Shown piece after piece: positions 11,185-21,600 of a stretch of 64,000 nucleotides of DNA. Each line of letters starts with the position of its first letter. The stretch's first letter is position 1. The notes under the pieces are model-generated. The model was not told the DNA's origin, ran no database searches, and worked only from the letters and a program-made list of their open reading frames with translations. Location: NCBI GenBank assembly GCA_022559845.1, contig CM040128.1, forward strand, positions 225,355,643 through 225,419,642, given 5' to 3'. The position numbers and the translations under genes are program-made. Source of the stretch: Amorphophallus konjac (taxonomy: Eukaryota > Streptophyta > Magnoliopsida > Alismatales > Araceae).

Positions 11185-11370
11185 CCGCTGGGCATCACAG
11201 CTTGCCTACAATCCGCTGGGCAACACAGCTTGCCGTCCGAGGAATCCTCCTCACCCGCTGAGCAACACAGCTTGCTGTCCAATGGAATCCACCACTGCAA
11301 ACCGCTGGGGATTATAGCTTACCCGTCCAGAGGTAGCACCTCTGCAAACCCCGCTGACTAACAGCTTGAA
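11185..11370. repeat. Degenerate CCGCTGRG...CACAGCTTG repeats in SIR2 R/U5
   Basis: About five imperfect units each begin CCGCTG and contain CACAGCTTGCC or a variant, with unit lengths of about 28-47 bp. The same series is in the other LTR (about 23578-23762). In element orientation the units lie downstream of TATA and so would be in the RNA leader. Function is unknown. Confidence 0.65.
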
Positions 11371-11650
11371 GAAAGGATAAAAGGAAAACACAAAAGGGAA
11401 GCAAAATAGCACCGGAAAGCTGTAATGAAATGAAGCACAAATGTGGCTCTCTACAAGAGCTGACTGGCCTGGATTTGATCCACGGTCCAATTGAGACAAT
11501 CTTCAGCTGATCTCTTCTTCTCAACTCTCGATCTCTCTTTCTCTTTCTTTTTCTTCTTCTTCTCTTCTGCTGGATCGAAGTCTCTGCACTCTGCTCTTCT
11601 GCTATTGCTGCTACTGCTTTTTATCAGCCTTCATCTGTGCACAAAGGCTT

Positions 11651-11659
11651 CCTTTTATA
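11651..11659 (-). promoter_or_regulatory. TATA box, SIR2 3' LTR
   Basis: Plus-strand CCTTTTATA reads TATAAAAGG on the minus strand. The identical sequence at 24044-24052 in the other LTR supports it as the element promoter. It defines the dense repeat array to its right as U3. Confidence 0.7.
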
Positions 11660-11887
11660 ACAGCAGCCAGCAAGAGGAGCAGCACTGGGCGCGTGTGACT
11701 TCCACATTTCCCGCCCAGAACTTTTGGCCACGTGTCAGCTTCCTGTCAGTCCTTCAGCCTCGGATCACGTGCTATTCATTAGCCTCCACGAGTAGAGCCT
11801 GTCAGACAGACATAAGAAGATATCAGTTGGATGTATATACTTGGTTCAGTCTGTTAACAAAGTGTGTACAGGCAAGATGCAGCTTGA

Positions 11888-13762
11888 GTGTATAGACTTG
11901 AAGTTAACAATCGAGTGTACAGACTTCAACAGTTAGCCAACGAGTGTACACACTTCGTTTTGAAGAGGATGCACAATAGAATGAAAGTGTGAATGTTGTG
12001 CGATGTACAGACTTGCTCTGCCTCAACCAATGTATAGACTTCAGAACAAATGCATGCAATACACTTAACAATGTATGGACTTGGCCTATGCAGACTCGTC
12101 TGATGTATAGACTTTGCGAATGTCTAGACTTCAGCTCAAAGCCAGTGTATAGACTTCAATGCCCTTCGTCAAAAGCGATGTACAGACTTGCATGAGATGC
12201 ATGCTCCAGTGCAGTGTACAGACTTGCGTTCAGCAGCAATGTATAGATTTTGCAAACTGAGATGCAAAATGAGACGATGCTTAACCTGCACTGACTGTAC
12301 AGACTTATGCATGAGACGCTGAGGAAGACGGTGGATGTACAGACTTCAAATGTACAGACTTTCCACCGACCACTGTATGGACTTGCTCAGCCTGAGGCAC
12401 TGTATACACTTTATGCGTCTCTGCCCAATGTATAGACATCATATATGCAATGCTGTACAATGTACATACTTCATATATGAAGTCACTCGCTGTACATACT
12501 TGCTGAAGAGAATGTAATGTGCAGACTTTGACTCGATGTACAGACTTCACAACTGATGAATGCAATGCAATGCAATGTATAGACTATGCCTTAGAACGAA
12601 TATGCACACTTGAAGAGCATTCAGCAATGTGCAGACTTCAATGCATATGTTGCAGCCAATGTATGGACTTGAGCAGTCTGCTGCTGAACAACCGATGTAT
12701 AGACTTCACAGTCTACTAAGCAAGCAATGTATGGACTTGGCTGAGGCAGACTGAAGAAGCAATGTACAGACTATGCAATGTTCAGACTTCATCTTAAAGC
12801 CAAGAGAAACTCTGTACAGACTTCCAATGAATGGACTTTAACCCAAGGATGCACAATGTATAGAGTTCGCCTTTGAAACAAATGTACAGACTTTTAAATG
12901 TGTAGACTTTGCCAAAGAGCTGGACGATGTACAGACTTGAAACAAGGCGAAGTCTGTACAGACTTGAAGATTCACAGTGTGTAGACTTTGGCAAGGCAAC
13001 GTCGGTAAAGCTCCCAATGTACAGACTTCAGTTGAATCCAACCGAAGAGTGTATAGACTTGTGAGATGCATACACCACAGCGATGTGTGGACTTCACCAA
13101 GACACTGCATGAACAGTCCGATGTATGGACTTAGCAAGCCTAAGACGCTGAATAAGACGGTGGGGTCTGTATAGACTTTGCTCAAAGCCTTAGACGCTAA
13201 CAGAGACGGACCGATGTACAAACTTTAAACGCAATGTATGGCCATTGCATAGACGATGCATGAGACACAGACACTGTGCATGAACAGTGCAGTGTATAGA
13301 CTTATGCACTTTGAGTGCGTGCATATACAGTGCAAATGTATAGACTTAATGTAATGCACTGGCTGTGCATACTTGAATGAGACGCTGCATGAGACGATGC
13401 AGCTACAGTGATGTACAGACTTTGCCTAACGCAGTCCGTTGTACATACTTCCAATGCAATGCAATGTACACACTTTGAGTCCAGTGTATAGACAATGTCT
13501 TAGACTCTCAATGAGATGCTAAGAAGATGCATTGTATGGACTTTGAGAAATGCTTCAAGTGGATGGCTGTACAGACTTCATGAATGTGCAGACTGGACAA
13601 CGAGATGCACAATGTATAGACTATGCACATGCATGAAGAGCCCTGATGATGTATGGACTTGCTAATGCAATCTAGGGCGATGTGCAGACTTTGTCCACGA
13701 ACTGTGCATGCATGAACGATGTAAAGACTCTGAAATGCTTTACCCTGCAGTGTATAGACTTG
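11888..13762. repeat. TGTAYAGACTT motif array in SIR2 U3 (left LTR)
   Basis: At least forty copies of TGTA(C/T)AGACTT and near variants (TGTATGGACTT, TGTGCAGACTT, TGTACATACTT) occur at irregular spacing, mostly about 15-45 bp, nearly all in the same orientation. Sequence between copies is otherwise unrelated apart from ATGCA-rich patches. In the element sense the motif is AAGTCTRTACA. The array lies wholly upstream of the TATA box. Confidence 0.85.
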
Positions 13763-16261
13763 CTAGTCATCAAACTACATGCAAACAGAAAAGCAACGCA
13801 CAGAGCAGACATCAAGCACAACAATTATATCAGTCATACACCTACATTCTCCATAGAACATAATGAGTGATATGCATTCAAATCAACATGTCATCATCAT
13901 ATAAAAACATAATATCATAATGCACTCACTGTGTTGCAATCATAAAAAAAAACAGCATTGCTATCATCAAATCAACATAGCACATGCTTGTGCCTAAGGG
14001 GCACAACATTCTCCCCCTTTTTGATGATGGCAACACACTGTGATAGTGAGTGCGTGCATCTACAGTGAAAATGTATAGACTTAATGTAATGCACTGGCTG
14101 TACATACTTGAATGAGACGCTGCATGAGACGATGTAGCTACAGTGATGTACAGACTTTGCCTAACGTAGTCCGTTGTACATACTTCCAATGCAATGCAAT
14201 GTATACACTTTGAGTCCAGTGGATAGACAATGCCTTAGACTCTAAATGAGATGCTAAGAAGATGCATTGTATGGACTTTGAGAAATGCTTCAAGTGGATG
14301 ACTGTACAGACTTCATGAATGTGCAGACTTGACAACGAGATGCACAATGTATAGACTATGCACATGCATGAAGAGCCCTGATGATGTATGGACTTGCTAA
14401 TGCAATCTAGGGCGATGTGCAGACTTTGTCCACGAACTGTGCACATGCATGAACGATGTAAAGACTCTGAAATGCTTTACCATGCAGTGTATAGACTTGC
14501 TAGTCATCAAACTACATGCAGATAGAAAAGCAACGCACAGAGCAGACATCAAGCACAACCAATATATCAGTCATACACCTGCATTCTCCACAGAACATAA
14601 TGAGTGATATGCATTCAAATCAACATGACATCATCATATAAAAACATAATATCATAATGCACTCACTGTGTTGCAATCATAAAAAAAAACAGCATTGCTA
14701 TCATCAAATCAACATAGCACATGCTTGTGCCTAAGGGGCACAACATTCTCCCCCTTTTTGATGATGGCAACACACTGTGATAGTGAGTGCGTGCATCTAC
14801 AGTGAAAATGTATAGACTTAATGTAATGCACTGGCTGTACATACTTGAATGAGACGCTGCATGAGACGATGTAGCTACAGTGATGTACAGACTTTGCCTA
14901 ACGTAGTCCGTTGTACATACTTCCAATGCAATGCAATGTATACACTTTGAGTCCAGTGGATAGACAATGCCTTAGACTCTAAATGAGATGCTAAGAAGAT
15001 GCATTGTATGGACTTTGAGAAATGCTTCAAGTGGATGACTGTACAGACTTCATGAATGTGCAGACTTGACAACGAGATGCACAATGTATAGACTATGCAC
15101 ATGCATGAAGAGCCCTGATGATGTATGGACTTGCTAATGCAATCTAGGGCGATGTGCAGACTTTGTCCACGAACTGTGCACATGCATGAACGATGTAAAG
15201 ACTCTGAAATGCTTTACCATGCAGTGTATAGACTTGCTAGTCATCAAACTACATGCAGATAGAAAAGCAACGCACAGAGCAGACATCAAGCACAACCAAT
15301 ATATCAGTCATACACCTGCATTCTCCACAGAACATAATGAGTGATATGCATTCAAATCAACATGACATCATCATATAAAAACATAATATCATAATGCACT
15401 CACTGTGTTGCAATCATAAAAAAAAACAGCATTGCTATCATCAAATCAACATAGCACATGCTTGTGCCTAAGGGGCACAACATTCTCCCCCTTTTTGATG
15501 ATGGCAACACACTGTGATAGTGAGTGCGTGCATCTACAGTGAAAATGTATAGACTTAATGTAATGCACTGGCTGTACATACTTGAATGAGACGCTGCATG
15601 AGACGATGTAGCTACAGTGATGTACAGACTTTGCCTAACGTAGTCCGTTGTACATACTTCCAATGCAATGCAATGTATACACTTTGAGTCCAGTGGATAG
15701 ACAATGCCTTAGACTCTAAATGAGATGCTAAGAAGATGCATTGTATGGACTTTGAGAAATGCTTCAAGTGGATGACTGTACAGACTTCATGAATGTGCAG
15801 ACTTGACAACGAGATGCACAATGTATAGACTATGCACATGCATGAAGAGCCCTGATGATGTATGGACTTGCTAATGCAATCTAGGGCGATGTGCAGACTT
15901 TGTCCACGAACTGTGCACATGCATGAACGATGTAAAGACTCTGAAATGCTTTACCATGCAGTGTATAGACTTGCTAGTCATCAAACTACATGCAGATAGA
16001 AAAGCAACGCACAGAGCAGACATCAAGCACAACCAATATATCAGTCATACACCTGCATTCTCCACAGAACATAATGAGTGATATGCATTCAAATCAACAT
16101 GACATCATCATATAAAAACATAATATCATAATGCACTCACTGTGTTGCAATCATCAAAACAAAACAGCATTGCTATCATGAAATCAACATAGCACATGTT
16201 TATGCCTAAGGGGCACAACATTCTCCCCCTTTTTGATGATGGCAACACACTGTGACAGTGA
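13316..16261. repeat. 737-bp tandem array of LTR edge plus polypurine tract
   Basis: The rightmost roughly 695 bp of the left LTR plus about 42 bp of adjoining polypurine-tract sequence form one unit (13316-14050, about 735 bp). Three further units follow at 14051-14787, 14788-15524 and 15525-16261. The added units are nearly identical to each other and slightly different from the first. Each junction falls at TGAGT, a word present both in the LTR (near 13312) and in the tract flank (near 16259). Unit 4 ends in the authentic internal sequence. Confidence 0.92.
16221..16235 (-). other. SIR2 polypurine tract (distal copy)
   Basis: Plus-strand TTCTCCCCCTTTTTG is CAAAAAGGGGGAGAA in element sense, directly next to a CACAACA LTR edge. 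Further copies at the same relative place occur from 14009, 14746 and 15483 because the tract is part of the tandem unit. Confidence 0.85.
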
Positions 16262-17882
16262 GTCACACACAAAATTTTCTCCCCCTTTGACATAATCAAA
16301 AAGAGAAAAAAATAGTATAAACAAGAGTGCAACATGGCAGTATGCATGCAATAAACTCCCCCTGAAGGTATGACTGCCCCTGAATTATTTCTCCCCCTAA
16401 ATAATAGCTCCCCATTTGAGAAGGAATTTGGACAGATAAGCATAGGAGGGTCACTTGACAACAGCATAAGCATAGGTTAAGAAAGGGAGCATGATTATAA
16501 ACAACTGTTATAGTATAAGAATCAGTAGCATACAATTTTCAAAAATTCAGGTTTAACAATGATAAATCTATAGTAAAACACCTAACCCTTGAAAAAGAGT
16601 TTATAGACTTCGTTTATAGCAATGAATCTAAGGCACATGGTATTAATAGATAAGTCTGAAATAATACCCTTTTGTGTTTAAACATGGAAGTTCAAGAAAG
16701 GCAACTTGAATATGTATTAATAAAAATAATTTTCACTCATTGACTTTCGATTTCAAAGGGTTACAGCAGTTTGTTTTTCATTTTTCAATTTTTCTGAAAC
16801 TAAACTAAGTGAGTAGATCTGTGGCATTTATGCTATTGACATTAGGTGTACACCTTGATCAGAGGCAGGTACCCCTAGTTACTAGGCATAAACTACAAGA
16901 CCTATTTCAGATCAAGACCTACAAGGAATAGTCTTCACTTTTAACGTTAAGGGCACACCTTGATCAGAGGCCAGTACCCCCAGTTACTTGGTGAGGACTC
17001 CCCCTATAGATTTGACCCTATGAACAGAGATAGTCTAAAGCACTTCATGACATGTGAATTTTTCTGCTTCTTTGGAGGAGTTCACAGTTTCTCAATGCAA
17101 TCAACCATTGCTTTGTCACAATGTTCAGTTCTTTACATTTGTGATCTTATTTACTGCTGCCCTTATTTCTTTTAGAGTGATTGTTTAAAAAATCATTACA
17201 TACTCTTATTCACCTGTTCTAGACATTTCTAGTTCAACACGTTTAGGCATTATAAAAAAAACTTTTCCTATTTTAGCCATGAGACAAAGATTAAGAGCTA
17301 TAAACGTTTTCTTTTATCTCAAATTCTGAAGTGCAGACACTTAACTCTCTAATTTATAAAGGTTAAACCTTTAGTTCCTTTCAATTTGTAAGAGTGATTC
17401 TTATAAGTGAACAATTGCATTAATCACAACTCAATATACTAAACCAGAAACAGTTGCTGTTGCTCAGTGAAAATGATGGGGAAAAGATAGCAACAAGCAT
17501 TATGGTCCAATGCATCTGATTCTCAAAGAATACGAATGAATTCAATAGGGACAGTGATAAGTAGCAAGGATTCAATATGATGAACTAAGCTCTCAACTCC
17601 CCCTGACACCATGATGCGAAAAGATATGCTATGCAGCACACTGCTCTATATGCAAACTATGCAGCAATGAAACATGAGACAAGTATGTAATCATTTTAAT
17701 TTTATGCGCCCAAGTTATTTCTTTTTAGATTTTTCAAATTTTAATTATATGCAGGACACTGCTCTACATGAAGATAGGACCCATGGTACTAGGCGGAGAA
17801 CCCGGTCTCAAAGACCATCTCACACATGGTAGAAACCTCCGGGCAGATTTCCCTACCTTTTAGTAACATACCATTTGATATA
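16262..17882 (-). other. SIR2 3' untranslated region with repeated polypurine boxes
   Basis: About 1.6 kb with no supported gene. It carries additional AGGGGGAG boxes in element sense at about 16278, 16355, 16391, 16997 and 17596, and two similar blocks around 16848-16900 and 16945-16990 that share GCACACCTTGATCAGAGGC-like wording. Multiple tracts are a Sirevirus trait. The region continues at 19898 after the SOLO insertion. Confidence 0.7.
17878..17882. other. SOLO target-site duplication, left copy (ATATA)
   Basis: ATATA precedes TGATAAGTGTG and recurs at 19893-19897. The word is A/T-rich and so less decisive alone, but it fits the TG...CA ends. Confidence 0.75.
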
Positions 17883-19892
17883 TGATAAGTGTGTATTTTT
17901 ACGTTTTAATTCATGATTATCCGCATTTTTATGAGCTTAAATAATAATAAATATACACTTCTCACACTTACTATTGATTTTGAATCAAATGTTTAATTTT
18001 TTGAAATTAAATAATTTTAATAACGATTTTTATATATTTATGCAGGCACTCGGTACGAGGAAAGAGAAACAAAAAAAAAGAAAAAAATAAAGAAAGAAAA
18101 AAAAATAAATTTATATGTTAAACTGAGCCAAAAGCCCAAGGACTTGTTCAAGAAAGAATAGAGAAAAAATTAGAGAAAAAAAATAATTATTTGATATTTT
18201 TTTGAATTTTCTATACTTATATATGAGATATATACTTATATATACTAGATATGTATATATATAATATAATTAAACAAAACAAAAAAAAAGTTTAAAAAAA
18301 CCGCCCCCGCCCCCTTCCCGCCTTCGCCGCCCGCGTACGGGCGACGAGGTCGGCGAAGGGGCGAAGGGGGAGGGGGGGTCGTGGCGACGAGGTAGGCAGC
18401 CCGGTGGGGCCACGCGGTGGACGGCGAAGGGGCGAGTGCTGGACGGCAGGTCGGCGCATGGCGGGTCCACGCGGAGGCGGCGCAACGGACCGCCAGAGAG
18501 AGAAAGAAAGAGAAAGAGAGAAAAAGAGAGAGAAAGGAAGAGAAAGGAGGCCAGAAAAATCTGAAAAAATTCCATAAAAATGGAAAACGTGTGCAAAACA
18601 TGTTAGCACACAAATTGGGTCAAAATAGCAGCCATTTGGTTGATTCACATTGGTAAAATGTTCACACTATCTAAGGTGTTATATGTGACCCTATATAAAG
18701 GGCATTCATTTATAATGGAGAGAGGTTGTGAAGAAGAGAGGTTAGCTTAGGAGTAGGAAGCTATGGATTGCTAAGAGTTCTTTGTGTTCTTGAAGTTATT
18801 TCATGTTGGCCTTAGTTTGGTTTCATAAGGTGTTGTTTGTAAGATCATTTGATGAAAAAGTTGTAAGTTGAATTTGTTTTAATGAAAGTTTGGTTTGAGC
18901 ATTCAGTCTTTTCTTAGTCCAATTACTTATTGTTGTGATCCCTATTTCAAATTCTTGTCTTCATGAAAGTTGTTCGTTTTTAAGTTTTCTTCAACTTCTC
19001 TCTTCATCATTTCTTCCAATTCTCTCTAGATTAGAAGTTATTTCCAGTTTACTTAAGTGCTATTTTATGTGATTACTGTTCATCCGTGGTGATACCTTCT
19101 GCTATTTCTTTATTTTAAAGCCTTTCCCTTCTTAATTTTACTCTGAGTTCTTCATAAACGTTGTTCCTCTCTTGTAGATATAACTTTTGTTCTTCTTGCA
19201 CTTTGTCAAATTCTTCTTAGTTTTAGCTCTAGAATTAATTCTTTACGGTTCTATTTTTCTGTCAGTTACTGTTCACCAGCAACATTAGAGTTTGATTTTT
19301 CTAGTTTTTCATTGTCTTCCTCTCATTTTATATTTTTGTGTTCTTCATAAAAGTTCTTCATGTTTCAATTCTCTACAACTTTCATGTTTTCTATTTTTTC
19401 AAATTCCATCTAGATTGTGTGTTATTCTTTTTCTTCCAAACCCTTATTTCAACAAAATTCTGTTGTATTTTCAAGTTGTGTTTGTTTCTATCTACATCTC
19501 TTCATAAGTCCCTCATACACACCCAAAGCGGTGATCTTCTTCTAATCATCTCACGACGTCGACTTCCAAGGCGGAGCGATCTTCATCAAAGGCTCGGCAA
19601 GGAAACGACGGCGTTCTTCAATTGGCTAATTATTCCTTTACTTTTCTCTTGATATTTAAAGTTACAATTTCAATTTCTTTAGTGATAATCGCACTCCACA
19701 AATAAAATTTGATTTTCCAAACATAAGGGTATTTCCAACTTGAGCTAAAATCAAATATTCTCTCCCCGTGGGATCGACTCGTATTCACCACTGTACTCGT
19801 ATTTTCAAAATCATTCGAGTGAGTGAGTGCGGTTATAAATTTTAAAATTTGTGTGGCACGGCATTTTTAAACGACGACTGTCGAGCGCATCA
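17883..19892 (+). mobile_element. SOLO: solo LTR of a Ty3/gypsy (Tat-like) element
   Basis: About 2010 bp beginning TGATAAGTGTG and ending GAGCGCATCA, flanked by ATATA on both sides. A TATA box (18692-18698) with transcribed-looking sequence downstream, and CCCCGTGGGATCGACTCG near the end, match the style of plant Tat/Athila LTRs in plus orientation. No second LTR, primer site or coding region lies inside, so one LTR remained after LTR-LTR recombination. It includes an A-rich stretch (about 18060-18295) directly followed by a very G+C-rich patch (18300-18490) and a GA-rich tract (18497-18550). Short Pro/Arg-rich frames over the G+C patch are not genes. Confidence 0.75.
18692..18698 (+). promoter_or_regulatory. 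TATA box, SOLO LTR
   Basis: TATATAA within ACCCTATATAAAGGGC is a good plant promoter match, at about 40% of the LTR length. Confidence 0.6.
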
Positions 19893-19897
19893 ATATA
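19893..19897. other. SOLO target-site duplication, right copy (ATATA)
   Basis: ATATA directly follows the CGCATCA end and matches 17878-17882. Confidence 0.75.
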
Positions 19898-20483
19898 ACA
19901 GGGTTATGCAAGACAATGCAATCATAAAGCAGTCCTACATGCATTGAACAGCATCAATGACAGTCATGCAAATGATGTATGCAGACATAAGACACATGCA
20001 TTGACTGTGTGTACTAAATGACCCATTTAAAAATAGTGCAATTTATGCATTTAACAACAAGCATGCAATGCATTGACAGAAGACACATGCATCAACTCTA
20101 TGCACTAGATGAATCATTCAAGCTCAGTACAAGGTATGCATCGACAACAAACATGATTGTGCAGTGCATTCAGCATCTTATGAGCATATGCAATAAATGG
20201 CAAGAGACAAGAGCATCATATATGCAGAATTAAAACTCAGTAGCTGAGTCTGGAATGCAGACTGATCAGCTAGACATGAAGAAGCCATCTGAAATCAAAC
20301 AAGCAAAACAATAATTTCAGATAATAGAATTTTAAACAAGATAAATCAGCATTTTCAGATTATGAGATTTAAACAAAGTTCAGAACTGACCAGAAAGGTA
20401 GGATCCTGGGGTTTCCATTTGAGTGCCTTGATCTGTTAACCCCTGTTTATTCTTTGACCCAAGGCACACCTGCAGCATGTCAA
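19898..20483 (-). other. SIR2 post-gag region with possible pol-start remnant
   Basis: No gene is supported. Directly after gag, a minus-strand ATG at 20478-20476 opens LQVCLGSKNK, which resembles the few residues just before the protease in Sirevirus Pol (compare VCMKAQRNK in SIR1). The likeness ends after about ten codons, and no protease follows. The rest is A/T-rich with ATGCA-like words. Confidence 0.45.
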
Positions 20484-21449
20484 TCAATTTGATCCTGTAG
20501 GGACCCAAGCAGTCTTGGGTCCTACACTACCTCTATCAGGTGTTCTAAACAGTTTCTTAGCAACATGGTCATCAAATTTCATCAGAAAATAATTATCCAT
20601 AGAGTGACCAAGTTTACCACAATATCTACATGAAACAGCAGATTTTCTGGTCCTATGGTGCATATCAACAGCAGCATGAGACCTATGAAACTTAGTATGA
20701 AATGTTCTGTTGTTTACATGGACATTTTGTTTCTTACTAGCAGCATTGGGAGCAGGAAATTTTGACTTACCATTACCTGCCCACCAGTATTCAGAAGCTC
20801 GGTGACCAGGTTTTCCACATTCAAAACATCCAAAATTCTTTTCTTTAAAATCAGTTTTATTTCTACCAGGAAAATTTCTATTTGGAGGGAATTTAACAAA
20901 TTTGGAATTAAAATGTTTTCCCTGAGCATGCCAGCAGTCCTTGACTGCATGCCCATGCTTACCACATTTAAGACACCCAAGATGCTTGTCTCTTGAGTTC
21001 TTGTTACCCCAAGAATTTCTTGTCCAGCACTCATTTGCCTTGTGTCCAGACTTGTTGCAATTGAAACAGATGATATGCTGACCTGAAGTAGATTCATATC
21101 TATGTGGGCCATGAGCATGTGTGAAAAATCTAGAGTTCACATTATTGTCTTCTTTCATTTTAAAGCATGCATTCATTAGATGACCACGCCTACCACAGTA
21201 GTAACAATATGCAACAGATTTCTTAATGGCATGGTTTCTGTCGGATGAATTCTTAGAATGCATTGCTTCACTAGCATGCTCATCTTCAATCAACAGTCTG
21301 CAGTCATCCATTACATGTCCTATCTTGCCAAAATAGTGACATGCCACTTGTGATTTCTTGATGACATGATTACTAACAGATTGACTAGATGCATGTGAAT
21401 GAGTGCATGAAGCATGAGCATTTTGCATTACATTCAGCAGAGCTAACAA
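20484..21449 (-). pseudogene. SIR2 Gag C-terminal part: six zinc-knuckle motifs
   Basis: An open stretch of 321 codons holds six CCHC-type motifs in a row: CHYFGKIGHVMDDC, CYYCGRRGHLMNAC, CFNCNKSGHKANEC, CLKCGKHGHAVKDC, CFECGKPGHRASEY and CRYCGKLGHSMDNY. The second, third and fourth are complete. The first has Phe for the second Cys, and the fifth and sixth have Tyr for the last Cys. Basic linkers separate them. The end, GPKTAWVP, matches the Gag end of SIR1 (GPKQAWVP). Nucleocapsid knuckles bind RNA, and one or two is usual for copia Gag. A frameshift separates this part from the coiled-coil part. Confidence 0.85.
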
Positions 21450-21600
21450 ATTTCAGAGTACAACCAGAAATATTCTTAGCCTTCTTTGTTTGACTCTTTC
21501 TTTTCAATTTCTGATTATTCTCAACAGATTTTGTTTGCTTTTCAATTTTCTGGGCTTTGAACTGAAAGATAGATTTTGAAGATGATTTCTCATTTTTATT

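Larger units (their letters stand above)
10867..14008 (-). repeat. SIR2 3' LTR (left copy)
   Basis: Runs from TGTTGGGTTCGG to GGGGCACAACA, about 3142 bp, matching 23260-26405. In element orientation U3 is on the right: the TATA box is at 11651-11659, so the region from about 14008 down to 11660 is U3 and the rest is R/U5. U3 is filled with TGTAYAGACTT-type repeats. Reading frames in it are by-products of the repeats. Confidence 0.92.

Noticed and set aside
12794..13221. Long overlapping reading frames in the SIR2 LTRs (also 14138-14446, 14875-15183, 15612-15920, 25232-25579)
   Set aside because: They arise because the repeated motif contains no stop in these frames; the peptides are strings of VCT, VYT and LHT words, and copies inside tandem units are identical by duplication, not selection.
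11888..13762. CRISPR-like array
   Set aside because: The motif is too short and degenerate, spacing is irregular, and the context is a plant retrotransposon LTR.
11888..13762. Pumilio-type RNA-binding sites (UGUANAUA)
   Set aside because: Only the UGUA start is shared, and the motif would be in the antisense RNA of the element, since SIR2 is on the minus strand.
18245..18648. Pro/Arg-rich reading frames on the minus strand in SOLO
   Set aside because: They track the G+C-rich patch and GA tract; low-complexity peptides without a domain, and several frames are open at once.
19338..19652. Phe-rich small reading frames in the SOLO LTR
   Set aside because: They come from T-rich transcribed LTR sequence; no initiation context or domain supports a gene.
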